The notes under the pieces were generated by a model that saw nothing but the letters and a program-made list of their open reading frames with translations, was not told where the DNA came from and searched no databases. The position numbers were made by a program, and so were the translations under genes. 64,000 nucleotides of DNA from Incurvaria masculella (taxonomy: Eukaryota > Arthropoda > Insecta > Lepidoptera > Incurvariidae). Location of the stretch: positions 17,422,001-17,486,000 of the forward strand of contig OX335657.1 of NCBI GenBank assembly GCA_946894095.1. The letters are read 5' to 3'. Shown here piece after piece: positions 23,016 through 32,867 of the stretch; position 1 is the stretch's first letter, and each line of letters starts with the position of its first letter.

Positions 23016-23632
23016 TTTTTTTTATGTTAAGGTGGCCCATCCCGCTCATCTCCCCATACAAAAGGGGAAAGAAGATCACGCCCATTATTCTTGTCAGAGA
23101 TCCAAAATTTTGCTCAAAATAGTTTTATTTGATCGAACTAGATGTCTGATGACCATTGGCATTGTAAAATTGTGTTTGGTTTCTAAATTATAAGGTTCGA
23201 AAGTTTGAATTTTTTGCGCGTTTTATACAATAACTTTGGAGGTGGATTGCGCAATGATAAAGTAAGAACATCTTAAAAAGATTTATAATCTATTTGGTTT
23301 TTGTTAGATTTTTGACTACAGCGGTCGTGGTTTACTTTTAGCTATAAGTCGTTTTGAAATCAAAATTTTCGTAAATCTTACCAAATTATACACGATACAC
23401 ATTTTCTTTTTAGTGGACATGTTGCATCTTCCTCATCACAGAACCTGTCTTATTCTTTGAAACAGAGAAGGTCCCAGAGCGCAACAGCACGGTTTTGTAC
23501 CGTGCCCGCGAATGAGTTAGGCCCGCCGGGTTGGGCCACCTTAAGCGCGGCATACGGCGTACGCCAGGACCCATTAAGCTGCCCGACGACGCCCATGGGT
23601 TTTCGAACCTTCAGAAGGGCTGCGAAAACCAT
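23016..23632 (-). mobile_element. LINE-A 3' end split by a TTAA-1 element
   Basis: The LINE-A tail occupies 23016-23030 (ttttttttatg + TTAA) and continues at 23541-23632 (TTAAGCGCGGCATACGGCGT ... gcgaaaacc). The 518-bp TTAA-1 element at 23027-23544 lies exactly at the TTAA of this tail, which the intact copy at 32868 carries uninterrupted (atgTTAAgcgcggc). Confidence 0.85.
23027..23544 (+). mobile_element. TTAA-1 element, copy 2
   Basis: TTAA at both edges and the same termini as copy 1. A ~30-bp internal deletion removes the attagtcatcagacatagct segment near 23280. Confidence 0.85.
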
Positions 23633-23746
23633 ATATAACATCTATAAATAAATACACACAATGACGCTTATGATACTGTCGCTATGACATGAGGTGACCT
23701 CTGTGTTCGCCTCCACCGCGGCTGACAGCTCTCTCCGTTGTTGCAG

Positions 23747-23906
23747 GCCTACAGTTGCGGAGCATCGAGGAGCCGGCGACGCCTGGCGGCGGCGGCGGCG
23801 GCGGGGGCGGCGCGGGCGGGGGGGGAGGCTGCTACGACGCCGAGTGCGCGCGCACCGAGGCCTGGCTCGACGAGAATCAGGACTTCGTGCATGACTACTT
23901 TCTCAG
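23747..23906 (+). CDS. Pde11: PDE11-type phosphodiesterase, coding exon (N-terminal regulatory region)
   Basis: This internal exon is preceded by a pyrimidine-rich tract and ttgcag (23741-23746) and followed by a GT donor (23907). It begins with the last two bases of a split codon and ends with the first two (AG). The peptide has a polyglycine stretch (about 14 Gly interrupted by one Ala) and then ARTEAWLDENQDFVHDYFLR. The AWLDE..DF..DYF segment is the conserved N-terminal motif upstream of GAF-A in PDE11, also seen in PDE5. PDE11 hydrolyses cAMP and cGMP. GC content is far above the flanks, as in the three other exons. No start codon is required here; earlier exons were not found. The overlapping Ala/Arg-rich frame is a shadow. 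Confidence 0.88.
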
Positions 23907-24189
23907 GTTCGTACACGCTAACAGAGATACGAAAGGACAACGTTCTGGTGAAGGGCTCGTCAAAACGCGAAATTCAATCGACTTTTGCATCAAGAGGCAT
24001 GGCACTCAGGCTCATCGGTGAATCACAAAACCTTTGTACTCATGAAATGATAGCCAAGAAGAAAGTTCTGTGACTCACCGGTGACTCACTGGTGAGAATC
24101 GAATGAGTGGACCCGCGGACGTTGAACGAACTGCAAATGTGTTCCTTTTCTTCGTCGCCTATTTCATAAACGCTGCGTGGCTCGGCCAC

Positions 24190-24223
24190 CACGACGAGGC
24201 TGACAAATGTCAGCCTCGTCGTG
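24190..24223. repeat. perfect 15-bp hairpin
   Basis: CACGACGAGGCTGAC (24190-24204), loop aaat, and its exact complement (24209-24223). GC-rich; it immediately precedes a truncated TTAA-1 element. Confidence 0.85.
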
Positions 24224-24434
24224 ATTTACTTTTAGCTATAAGTATTTTTGCAATTAAATTTTTCGTAAATCTTACCAAATCACAAACTATGCGCATTGTC
24301 TGCTTCGTGGACATGTTGCTTCCTCCTCATCACGGAGCCTGTCTTTTTCAAACAGACAAGTTCCCAGAGCGGAACAGCACGGTTTTGTACCTTGCCCGCG
24401 AATCAGTTAGTCCCGCCGGGAAGGGACACCTTAA
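24224..24434 (+). mobile_element. TTAA-1 element, 5'-truncated
   Basis: The last ~210 bp of the family (tttacttttagctataag to gggacaccTTAA), fused at its left to the hairpin. Its terminal TTAA (24431-24434) is shared with the next element. Confidence 0.78.
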
Positions 24435-24798
24435 GGCTGTTCCGACCCATATAAAGTTGTTTGCACACTTAACGCAAAAAGTATTGCACTTTAAGTCACG
24501 AATTATTAATAAAAGTTTAATATAGTCATATTACTTGCAGCGAAAACAATTTCACAATTTCAGGATTATTGGTTTTGTTACAATTTATTTAAATACGATT
24601 TTTATTTAACAGCGCCATCTAACGGTGCAAAACTTCTAATCGGCAATTACAACGAAACCATTAAACCTGAAATTGTGAATATGTTTTCGCTGCAACTACT
24701 ATGGCTATATTGAATATTTTTGACGAATTCGTGCCTTAAAGTGCAATACTTTTTGCGTTCTGTGTAAAAAAAACATTGTATGGGTCGGAACATCCTTA
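24431..24798. mobile_element. TTAA-4 element with ~130-bp terminal inverted repeats
   Basis: TTAA at both ends, with inner edges GGCTGTTCCGACCCATA / TATGGGTCGGAACATCC. The arms run on through AACGCAAAAAGTATTGCACT and TTGCAGCGAAAAC blocks with scattered differences. No coding frame. Pieces of another copy flank LINE-A at 32841-32867 and 34660-34750. Confidence 0.85.
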
Positions 24799-25182
24799 AA
24801 TCTCATGTTGCAATTATCTCCCGTAGCAAAAGTTATCGTTTTCCGCTGAAAGTTAGCTGGGCACCTCATTAGCGCTCGTTCATCGTCCATCTCCGTTTCC
24901 ATTTCGCAAATTGAGAAGTCGATTTTTCATGCCCAAAGCAAACTCCCAAAGTTCAAAGAGTTAGGTAACAAAACATTTGAACGTTCTTGTTCCTTCAATA
25001 TTAAGGGTAGCTCGTTAGCTTTTGTGCGAGTCATTTGCACATGTTTAATAGTGATATGGAGGCTCGGATTTGGACAGAGTTGATAAAATTGTGGCGTTGC
25101 TGCGTTTTTTTAAAATTATTATTACGTTCACACGCCTGCCTTTCGATTTATACCCACATGCCCCTACACTGATATTAATAAC
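24799..25182 (+). other. unrecognised intronic sequence
   Basis: No motif or repeat family identified. Confidence 0.4.
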
Positions 25183-25475
25183 AAAAAGGCCAAGTGCGAG
25201 TCGGACTCGCACACGAAGGGTTCCGTACTATCGTACAAGATTTAACACAAAGAAATCACGTTTTTTGTATGGGGGCCCCCCTTTATTTTTTATTATTTTA
25301 AAATTCTACCTATTTGTTGTTATAGCGGCAAAATAAATACACACTCTGTGAAAATTTCAGCTGCCTACCTATTACGATTCATGAGATACAGCCCTGTGAC
25401 AGACGGACGGACGGACGGACAGCGGAGGCTTAGTAATAGGGTTCCGTCTTCACCCTTTGGGTACGGAACCCTAAT
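25183..25475 (+). repeat. GGAACC repeat, complete
   Basis: A clean copy with both edges, a GGGGGCCCCCC block, and four GACG units (25402-25420). Confidence 0.85.
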
Positions 25476-25504
25476 AAGCAAAAACTATTTTTAAGCCTGG
25501 TTTT

Positions 25505-25643
25505 CACCAAGTACTGATTTATTTTAATCTACACTTAAAGGGTATTTATTTCTAAAGTGCTGATTATCTTGTAGAGGTATCGATTGCGACGTGGTGAGAA
25601 AGGCCCTTTAATGTGAGGATTAAGCAAATCAGTACTTGGTGGA
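25505..25643. repeat. short inverted-repeat element
   Basis: CACCAAGTACTGATTT (25506-25521) is matched in inverse by AAATCAGTACTTGGTGG (25627-25643). About 105 bp of non-repetitive sequence lies between, so it is possibly a small MITE. Confidence 0.6.
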
Positions 25644-25954
25644 AGATACCCTAAATGTAAAGAAACATAATAATGATTCAGATTGTGTACTAAAAGCTAA
25701 ATAATAATTAGGTAGCTACAAGGTACCAGTTATCCATCTAGTTTATACCATTGATCAGACCAAAGGTATCGTTCAAAAGTAATCCAACTTTGGTAGATCG
25801 ATTCAACTAAATATAATTTTATGAAGTAATTAATCATTACCTATTTTTTTTATAATTGCTTGGTTGTGACTCTGCTTTTAAACAAAAATAAATCAAAATA
25901 CGATTATGAATGAACTTATTCACATTGATTTAAAACATGTTATTACAGTATCAG

Positions 25955-26136
25955 ACACTTAGGCTGAGATAAATAGTCGTAACAGAAACTAAGACTAACG
26001 AAAAGTAGTACTTTGTGACTTCACTTTGACACATTTTGCATGGACGAAATCTCAAAGTAATGCAAATTGACGTTACAAAGTACTACTTTTCGTTAGTCTT
26101 TGTTTCTGTTACGACTATTTATCTCAGCCTTAGTGT
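25955..26136. mobile_element. long near-perfect hairpin (foldback MITE)
   Basis: The arms (25955-26016 and 26075-26136) are about 62 bp with about two mismatches (core GGCTGAGATAAATAGTCGTA) and a ~58-bp loop. No coding capacity. Confidence 0.85.
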
Positions 26137-26228
26137 ATTTAATGCACCTTTCATTGAAATATATAATTTTACAATGTACCAATATTTTCAATCTAACTTA
26201 TTTTGATTATTCCATAGCTACTTCGTAG

Positions 26229-26475
26229 TTTTGTGGCGCAGGGACTTGCCTAGCATGCCACAGGTCTGGGTTCAAATCCTCACGCCGTTCATGCATCACT
26301 TTATTTCTTTTCCTGAGAGCTGCTCAGTAGGCCCGCCCGAGTTGGTACCATCGCATTGGTTGATAAGATGATCGGAAACGGCAATGGAAATGTTTGCGTG
26401 TTTTCCATCCAGTTAAATAAAACCGTGCTCATAAAGGGAAGGTCCTCGCATGGCAAAAAAATCCTTCGGGTTGGG
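26229..26475 (+). mobile_element. tRNA-type SINE, internally deleted
   Basis: Head with box A-like gtggcgcagggacttgcc and box B GGGTTCAAATCC, then a body lacking the middle ~90 bp. It breaks off at ctaatgtcatgac. Confidence 0.78.
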
Positions 26476-26569
26476 CTAATGTCATGACAATACTTATACA
26501 AAACATATCGAAACGCGCTTAACATTTTACCAACTTCTATTAATAAGAGGAGTAATATTCTTTCCTAAA

Positions 26570-26715
26570 ATGTATGACAGGTCCACCCCTGAAATATACC
26601 CTTCAGATGAGAATATTTTTTCAAATCGGTTGACAATTTGATCGGTGACATACATAGAAAAATACATACAGACAAATTGAGAATCTCCTCCTATTTTGAA
26701 GTCGGTTAAAAATGG
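26570..26715. repeat. repeat G fragment
   Basis: It ends in ATTGAGAATCTCCTCC..ttttGAAGTCGGTTAAAAA, the inverse of AACCGACTTCAAAAAAGGAG at 56168. This end sequence is very common in Lepidoptera (general knowledge). Confidence 0.55.
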
Positions 26716-27300
26716 TCCATTTATCGCATATTGCGCCCTCGAAAGGCAAGCAAGAACTAGTGTAGCGCAGCTGGAAAATTAAAACACTCTAAAGACGCGT
26801 TACTGAAACTCCGGGTCGTATCCGGAGCGTCATGGCGACATAAGCAGTTCGCCTTTGACACAGAGCCGTGTAGAACAATATCAACATTCCGATGAATAGG
26901 AAACACAAGATGGCAGACGGTCGCCTCCGACCGGCGAGCATGGTAGGGCTGGAGTGGCGATCGGAGCTCCTCGGTATGGCGGCAGCGGAGCCACGAGTTA
27001 GTGAAGAACGTCTAACAGTAGTAGTTCGCTTACGAATTTCGCACATGATATGAGGTGATCAAGTTCTGTACATGTCCCGCTCGTGCATGTTTCTTTAGAA
27101 GAAATATTTTTCAGATATTATGCACATTCAATTAATCAAGTCAGAGCTACATGCGCACGTTTTGGTGCTTTTAATACATTAATTTATAACTGTGATATGT
27201 TATATTAATGTTTATACCAACACATAAAGGCGTATACCATGGATATAAGTTAAGTTATCAAAGAAACAAAAACGTCAGATGTAGCTCACAGTTGATTTAT
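26716..27300 (+). other. unrecognised sequence with a repeat P copy
   Basis: Positions 27046-27300 match repeat P (GGTGATCAAGTTC.., gaaatatttttcag, and inverted atggatataagttaagttat), also at 52655, 58604, 59020 and 62466. The 85-codon minus frame at 26789-27046 has a hydrophobic run (ILCFLFIGMLILFYTALC) but no supporting context. Confidence 0.45.
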
Positions 27301-27752
27301 TTAAGGCCCTGGTACTAGCCAAATCGCAAAGTTAGACGAGGCACCCCAAGTTAACTAACCAAGTCTGACGATTATAAGTGTCATTCTTACAATATATGAT
27401 TCCTTGTCTAGGAATCAACCTATTTTCGTTAATGTATGTTTCCTTTTTCTATTCAAAATACATTGCGGAAACGGTGTCTATTTCCGAACTTTTTTGACTA
27501 AATGTAGAAATCTAAAAGCAAATGGATTTTTTTGTTTATGCATATATGCTGTTTTTGCTTATATCTAGAAATCGAATTTCTTTCAGATTTCTAATGAGAA
27601 AAATGAACTTTTTTATTTTTATTATTATTTAAATAAATGATGGAATCAAACAATATTAACAATCCATTATCAGTCTGGAGTTCTATTTGGATAACATTTG
27701 TTAAAAAGTGAATTTGTATGGCGCGAATAGTCGGCGAGTCCTAGCGCCTTAA
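27301..27752 (-). mobile_element. TTAA-2 element, copy 3
   Basis: Inverted relative to copy 1, TTAA at 27301-27304 and 27749-27752. Slightly shortened (452 bp), and the 62-codon frame is disrupted. Confidence 0.85.
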
Positions 27753-27792
27753 TGTGCGAAATATCAGACAAAAATTTCTTAATTTGACTAAG

Positions 27793-27960
27793 CAGTCGAC
27801 GTATTTAAGGCAACGTTGAGGAAGCTGTCAAATCAAACTCGGATTCGCAAATGGTAGTTCGCTTAACGCCCACTGCGCGCGCTCTTCAATTTCTCCATAC
27901 ATATACGATCGGTTTGCCGTAAACGCCAATTTAGGTGACAGCTGCGACCACGGGCTCAGC
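27793..27960 (+). repeat. repeat K, partial copy
   Basis: It matches 10864-11043 (CAACGTTGAG.AAGCTGTCAA, CGCCCACTGCGCGCGCTCTT, GATCGGTTTGCCGTAAACGC). The left arm is missing. Confidence 0.7.
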
Positions 27961-28700
27961 ACTTACGTGTTCTTACGTGTCGTTGGAACTCCAGAAAATC
28001 AGTAGTCAGCTAATTCGTAAACGAATTCATTCGCTGGCGCTGACGTGTTTGTAAAAGTGACTACCCCGCCCCCGTAGACTAGTCTTGGTTTCTACTGCCG
28101 TCCTGCCATGCTCGCTGCCTCAGATACTTCATGGAATTTGAAATTCAAAACAGCCCCCGCCGTCAGCGGAGATATTAAATTTCTTCTGTTCGAGGAAACG
28201 TCCACGGAGTGGCGTCCGCGCTAGTTCTTCACGATGTTGTACCCCGAACTTGGTTCTGAAACTCTCAAGTTGCTCTTGGATTTTTCTTGGAGTGTGGGGC
28301 TGTCGTTACTGTTATCGGTTCGCTTTTATTTTAATTGGTTTTCAGAATTTGGAAACACTTCGAATGTATTGTTTTAGTATTTAAATGAATGTCAACTCAA
28401 GGTCGGAACCAGCGAGCAAGGAAGGGCGAGAGTAGCAATCGAAACTCATTAAAAGTGGCCTAAACGAACTGCAATTAGTTCGCTTATGAATTCGCGGCTT
28501 ATGAGGCGCGCAACACTTAATGTTGGCACGTGATTAACGCGTCGTTAGAACTCGAGAAAATCAATAGTAGCTGCGTAAATGAATTTGTAAGGAAGCTCAC
28601 TCGCCGACGCTGCCGCCTTTGGGTGTAAAAGTGGCTACGACGCGCCGCGCCCCCTCGCAAACGAGTTTGGTTGCTACTCCCGTCCTTCCACGTTCGCTAT
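27961..28700. repeat. repeat H, two diverged tandem copies
   Basis: Positions about 27965-28140 and 28520-28695 share acgtgt..cgt.g.aactc.agaaaatca, the segment gaatt..taa..a..ctcac.cg..gacgctg and cgtccttcca.g.tcgct. Related pieces occur at 54880-54960 and 55875-55930. No coding signature. Confidence 0.5.
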
Positions 28701-29118
28701 TCGCACAAATCAGAATAACAATTATTTGTCTTTACTACAACTATACAGGAATTGGTTCAAGACATTTATAAAATGAACAGAGAAAGTGGTTTTATTTGTG
28801 TCGTTGTATTTTACCCTCTCGGTGTCGAACGGTTGCAAGTCATCGAAATCTTAGGTGGGTGATAGGGATGCACGCAGAATACTAGGAAAGAGAACCGTCG
28901 CGGCGTCGTAAGATTTTAGGGTGCACATGTGCACATTTACCGTATTTGTCCTGTTGACAACACTGGCACGGCATTATAGTATGACGGTGACAACTTGATA
29001 TTTTGAGGCTGTGTTAGATTATAATATTTTCAGATTCTCGGGTCTTAATAATTGTCTTAGTGTATGTTATGTAAAAATCTTAATTGTACGCCACGCCCGG
29101 TTCTCTTTTCGCACGGAC
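28701..29118 (+). other. unrecognised intronic sequence
   Basis: No motif or repeat identified. Confidence 0.4.
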
Positions 29119-29460
29119 TCTAGTAGGGAAAGGGGCTTACAGTTTTACATGAATTCCGAACCATGAAACAGTCCGCATTCGTAACGAGATGCACTTATCC
29201 AACTGAGCCCCGAATGCACGAAGAGACGGCTGAGTTAATCGAGGTTCAAACACATTCATTTTAGTGAACCGCATGCAGTTCATTCCATACTGTCCATACA
29301 ACGTGACGTGTTTAATCATACTTGGACGTTGATTTTCATTTTTTATCCTTTCTTGCAATCGGCCCAAGAAAGAGAAACAAAGTAGTGCATGAACGGGGCG
29401 GGGATTCGAACCCAGGCCTCTGGGATGGAAGGCGTATCCATCGGCCCCTGAGCCACGAGC
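29119..29460 (-). mobile_element. tRNA-type SINE interrupted by ~160 bp
   Basis: The body resumes after a foreign 29207-29365 segment: cttatccaactgag on the left, aagaaagagaaacaaagtagtgcatg on the right. The head (GGGATTCGAACCCAGGCC, reversed box B) is intact at 29401-29418. Confidence 0.7.
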
Positions 29461-30981
29461 CTAAAACAACAAAGATACGTATTCCAGGGGGCAAATGGCA
29501 AAAGTTTAAAGCACCATCAAAGTGACAAATCACGTCACTGGTGTGGACTGGTGGTAACAGCGTGCTGTTCCATTGAGTAATATCCGCCATTTGACAAAGT
29601 CGGGCATACATTAAGGTTGTGGGGGAAACGCTTCCAACTCAGTTAGCAAATGTAACGGGACCAGTCGTTTTGGGTCGTGGGTCGTAAAAATATGAGAAGG
29701 TCGTTTTACGAACAAATATCGGCTTAACTTGTACGTAATTGGTCGAATACTTACGAATAAGAAGTTTTTATCGGGCCTTCAAAGTATGGAAATCGGATTT
29801 TTCGTTTACGAAATAAACTCTTGCTTGCCAGCAGAAACACTGATTTGGATTTAGTTAGACTGTGAATAAATGTAATTTCATTCACATATGTAAGACTTCT
29901 TACCTCATAAGATGAGTAATGTGTATTAACAGCCTCCTGAACGGCAAACCAATATAGTTTTGCATTACTAACGCCCGGTTTCACCACATCCAGCTACAAA
30001 ATTCCCAAAGATATCTTTCGGTTGTACCATGTAAATATGCAATGGCCCCGAAAGTTAACTATCGGATTTGAAATAGCTGCAGGTGGTGAAATCAGGCGTG
30101 AGTCTTGCAGGGAGTTTGGCAGCGGGACCCTAGAATGTTACTTGAGTTTTGGATATTAATTTGAACACTCCTATGTCACTAGTGTTCATTTGTCCTCAGT
30201 GTCACAGCACCGAACTTTACAAGGTCGTAAACATTGCATATACCGCTGAGGTGGTCAGGAGATATGTTTCGCGGATTCGACTGCCCTTCGCTGTTTATTA
30301 TATTGCGTCCCCAATATCGTGAGGTTATATACCCAAAGGGAGACGCTATTCCCGTAGAAAAGGAAACTTCAGTGGGAAGCATAGGCCCCATAGATCTTGC
30401 CGTGTTGCTACTTTCAATGGAGAATGCAACGAGGAAGATGTCCACTTCATATTCTCCAGAAAGGTATCGAAGCTGGAGCTGCTAACGTTTCAATCTACGC
30501 TCAGGACGGATTCTCATCTCTCTGAAATGATGCCATGGTTAGATTGGCACACTCACTTCCCAATGTACATAATGCATATAGCGATTCCATCTCTACGCTG
30601 CTGGATCGAGCGGCGAAACTGCCAGCTTTTGAACTTCTAGTTATCCAGACTAGCACCGGTGATCTAGGTAGCTAGGTACCGTCCGACTTGACTAGGGAAA
30701 ATCACCTGCTCTCAGCCCGTTCCTTTATCAGCTCACTATAGGACTAGATACTAAGCACGCTCCCTGTGCGCGGAGAAGACAACCCAGACGTGACTTGACA
30801 ACGCCAGACAACGACCTGCAGTTACCACATAACCCCTACGAGTCCAACCTCAACGCAGGGGCCTGCAGCACCCTAGCCCAAAAACCCGACCCGTAGTCCG
30901 GGACGCGAAACCTATCTGATCGGGTGCTCCAGCTAGGGACTGTGGTCAGCCAGTCGCTAATGGGGCTCGTGTTGTCGGCAG
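29461..30981 (+). other. unrecognised intronic sequence
   Basis: A frame pair at 30179-30485 has no motif. The 30800-30980 stretch is GC-rich and precedes exon 2, but no conserved peptide was found there. Confidence 0.4.
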
Positions 30982-31092
30982 GAAGGCGACGCGCCAGGTG
31001 GTGGACGAGTGGCTGGTGTCGCACGCGACGCCGCCCAGCAACGAGCTGCCGTCGCCGTCGCGCGCCGGTTCGGGCGCCACCACACCGGTCAG
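30982..31092 (+). CDS. Pde11: PDE11-type phosphodiesterase, coding exon (regulatory region)
   Basis: A 111-bp exon (exactly 37 codons) between cag (30979-30981) and gtaact. Joined to the previous exon it reads R-KATRQVVDEWLVSHATPP, then a Ser/Pro-rich linker and GSGATTPVR. The KATR..V..W motif directly follows DYFLR in PDE11 and PDE5 proteins, so the splice join is independently supported by family conservation. Both junctions are phase 2, making this exon skippable without frameshift. The segment links the N-terminal motif to the GAF-A domain. Confidence 0.9.
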
Positions 31093-31329
31093 GTAACTAT
31101 CACGCCCACCCATCGAGGCAGACATTATTGATAAATGTTTATTTAATGTGGTTATTAGTGTGATGAACGAGCAACCGAATCTGGTTTGTTCACATCTTTG
31201 TTAAATTAGTTTGGATTCGTTTATTGTTCCAAAGTTAGATTATCATTAATCTTAAAAGCTTTGATAAGATCATCTCATTATCGACGTCTTTCTAGAGTCT
31301 TCTCTCAAATTAAGTACTTTCAGCCTTTA

Positions 31330-31790
31330 TAGGTTTTTCGACGAAAGTTCCCTGGGCATTTATGTTGTTTTCTTTTAGACATCTCTGGCAAACAGTACCT
31401 GATTTGATGACCATATCCTAGCAGTGGCCTGTACATTTTGAGAAATGTCGCAGTGTTTAGTGTTTGCGAGTTTGATTGCTTTCCTAACCATGAATTCTTC
31501 GTTCGGACGTGTTTTTCTGTTAGATTTTCTTGTATCCAGAACTGTGCATTTGATAGGTTGGTTTTGATGAGCCAATCTTCAGTACATTCTTGCATTCTTT
31601 CCAGGTCGTCAATGTTCTACAGATTATCATTGGGTTAGCAGTTAGTTTAGTATTGTCAGAATAGAGATGATATGTTAGGTCTGTAATGTAGAGACCGCGA
31701 AGTACGAGAGCAAGGAGCGATCCTTGGGGAGCACCATTGAGGACGTATTTTCCGTCAGACAGGTATCCGTCTTTTACCTTTCAGACTTAA
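31330..31790 (-). pseudogene. degenerate LINE reverse-transcriptase fragment
   Basis: Read on the minus strand across frames it gives GKYVLNGAPQGSLLALVL, LYITDLTYHLYSDNTKL and, further on, LIKTNLSNAQFWIQENLTEK. NGAPQGS and the YSDNTKL (degenerate YADDT) segment are the B and C motifs of non-LTR reverse transcriptases. The catalytic aspartates are damaged and the frame shifts, so it is long dead. Confidence 0.65.
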
Positions 31791-31854
31791 AAGTTCGAGG
31801 TGCCAGATAGTGCCCGATCCAGGTTAGAAGTTTGCCTCTTATTCTTTTCTCAAA

Positions 31855-32720
31855 TCTTATTCAGTTTCAGTTTCAGTTTCTTTATTTCCTCCATTAGATG
31901 TATATTACACACTCGGATTCGTCATTTTTTTTTTCCTGTCGGTTCGATTACTTCTGGCGAAGAAGAGCCGACAAGAAACTTCGTCAGGTTGGTCATTGTA
32001 TTATTATTTTTTCCAGTGATACTTACAAACTAGTTTACAGTGATTGATTGATTACTACTGCTCACAAAGAACATTATTATAAGAACATTATACACATTGG
32101 TGAGGAGCAAACTCTTGACTACTATAATGACATCTTATTCTAAATTAATATTTTAAATTAATAGGAATTATGATCTAAATTATTCAGGTGTAAAAAGCCA
32201 TCGTCATTTTTGATACAAGGTAATATCAAATTAAATATAAGTTAGTAAATAAACAAATTCATACTACAATGTAGTACCCATGTCAGAGAAAATAATAATA
32301 ATAGAAAATAATAATAATAAAAAAATAAAAACATAATAAAATAAAAAAAAAAAAAAAAAACACGATACAGAATTGTATCGATTGTCAAGTTGTTAGCTTA
32401 AAAAAAAAATTAATAAATTGGTAGTACCGTGTTAGGTACCCGGTCAAGTATGTAGTCATGAGCTTTAATTTAAACAATTTTCTATCTAATAAGGCTTCCT
32501 GGATAGTGTAGTAGCTTTTTTTTATTAATACTGATTTCAATTTGCTCTTAAAACATTTATCTCCTAATTTCCTAATCTCCTCTGGAATTTTGTTGTATAA
32601 CCTAATACTATTGCATATAAAACTTTTTGAAAATTTTGATTAGATTTTGAACAACGATATTTACGTCGTTGTCATAAAAGCCAAGCGGATCTAATACTAA
32701 TAACAAATTCAATTCAATTT
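31855..32720 (-). repeat. two LINE 3'-untranslated tails in tandem
   Basis: On the - strand one ends in (CTGAAA)n (31860-31880, TTTCAG on +). A second ends in ATTGAATTGAAT near 32706. Hexanucleotide tails of this kind also end LINE-B. An A/T-rich middle includes a 19-nt A run at 32342-32360. No translatable domain was recovered. Confidence 0.5.
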
Positions 32721-32765
32721 ATTTATTTCCTCCTTTAGCAATGGTTCTAAGATCGATCTTGGTTT

Positions 32766-32840
32766 TTTCCCCTTTTTTTATGTAACTAGAGATGGATAGC
32801 TAATACCAAAACGGCTGTTATGATATTAGCCTAATACACA
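32766..32840 (-). repeat. SINE tail fragment
   Basis: The + strand ccttttttTATGTAACTAGA..GATGGATAGCTAATACC matches the 3' 70 bp of the SINE family. Confidence 0.6.
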
Positions 32841-32867
32841 AATTATGAAAACATTTTCGCCGCAACT

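Larger units (their letters stand above)
23907..30981 (+). other. PDE11 intron 1 (7,075 bp)
   Basis: Bounded by GT (23907-23908) and CAG (30979-30981), phase 2. It holds mobile elements described separately and otherwise unrecognised sequence. Confidence 0.85.

Noticed and set aside
23738..24073. Open frame rich in Ala/Arg overlapping PDE11 exon 1
   Set aside because: It is the out-of-frame reading of the GC-rich exon; the conserved WLDE..DYF peptide is in the other frame and matches the splice phases.
26789..27046. Possible small membrane protein (hydrophobic run in an 85-codon frame)
   Set aside because: Single short frame inside the PDE11 intron, on the opposite strand, with no homologous copy or conserved start context; the hydrophobic run alone is weak.
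30800..30981. GC-rich stretch before exon 2 as an extended exon
   Set aside because: It is separated from the conserved peptide by the acceptor at 30979-30981, and the upstream reading in that frame gives no conserved residues.
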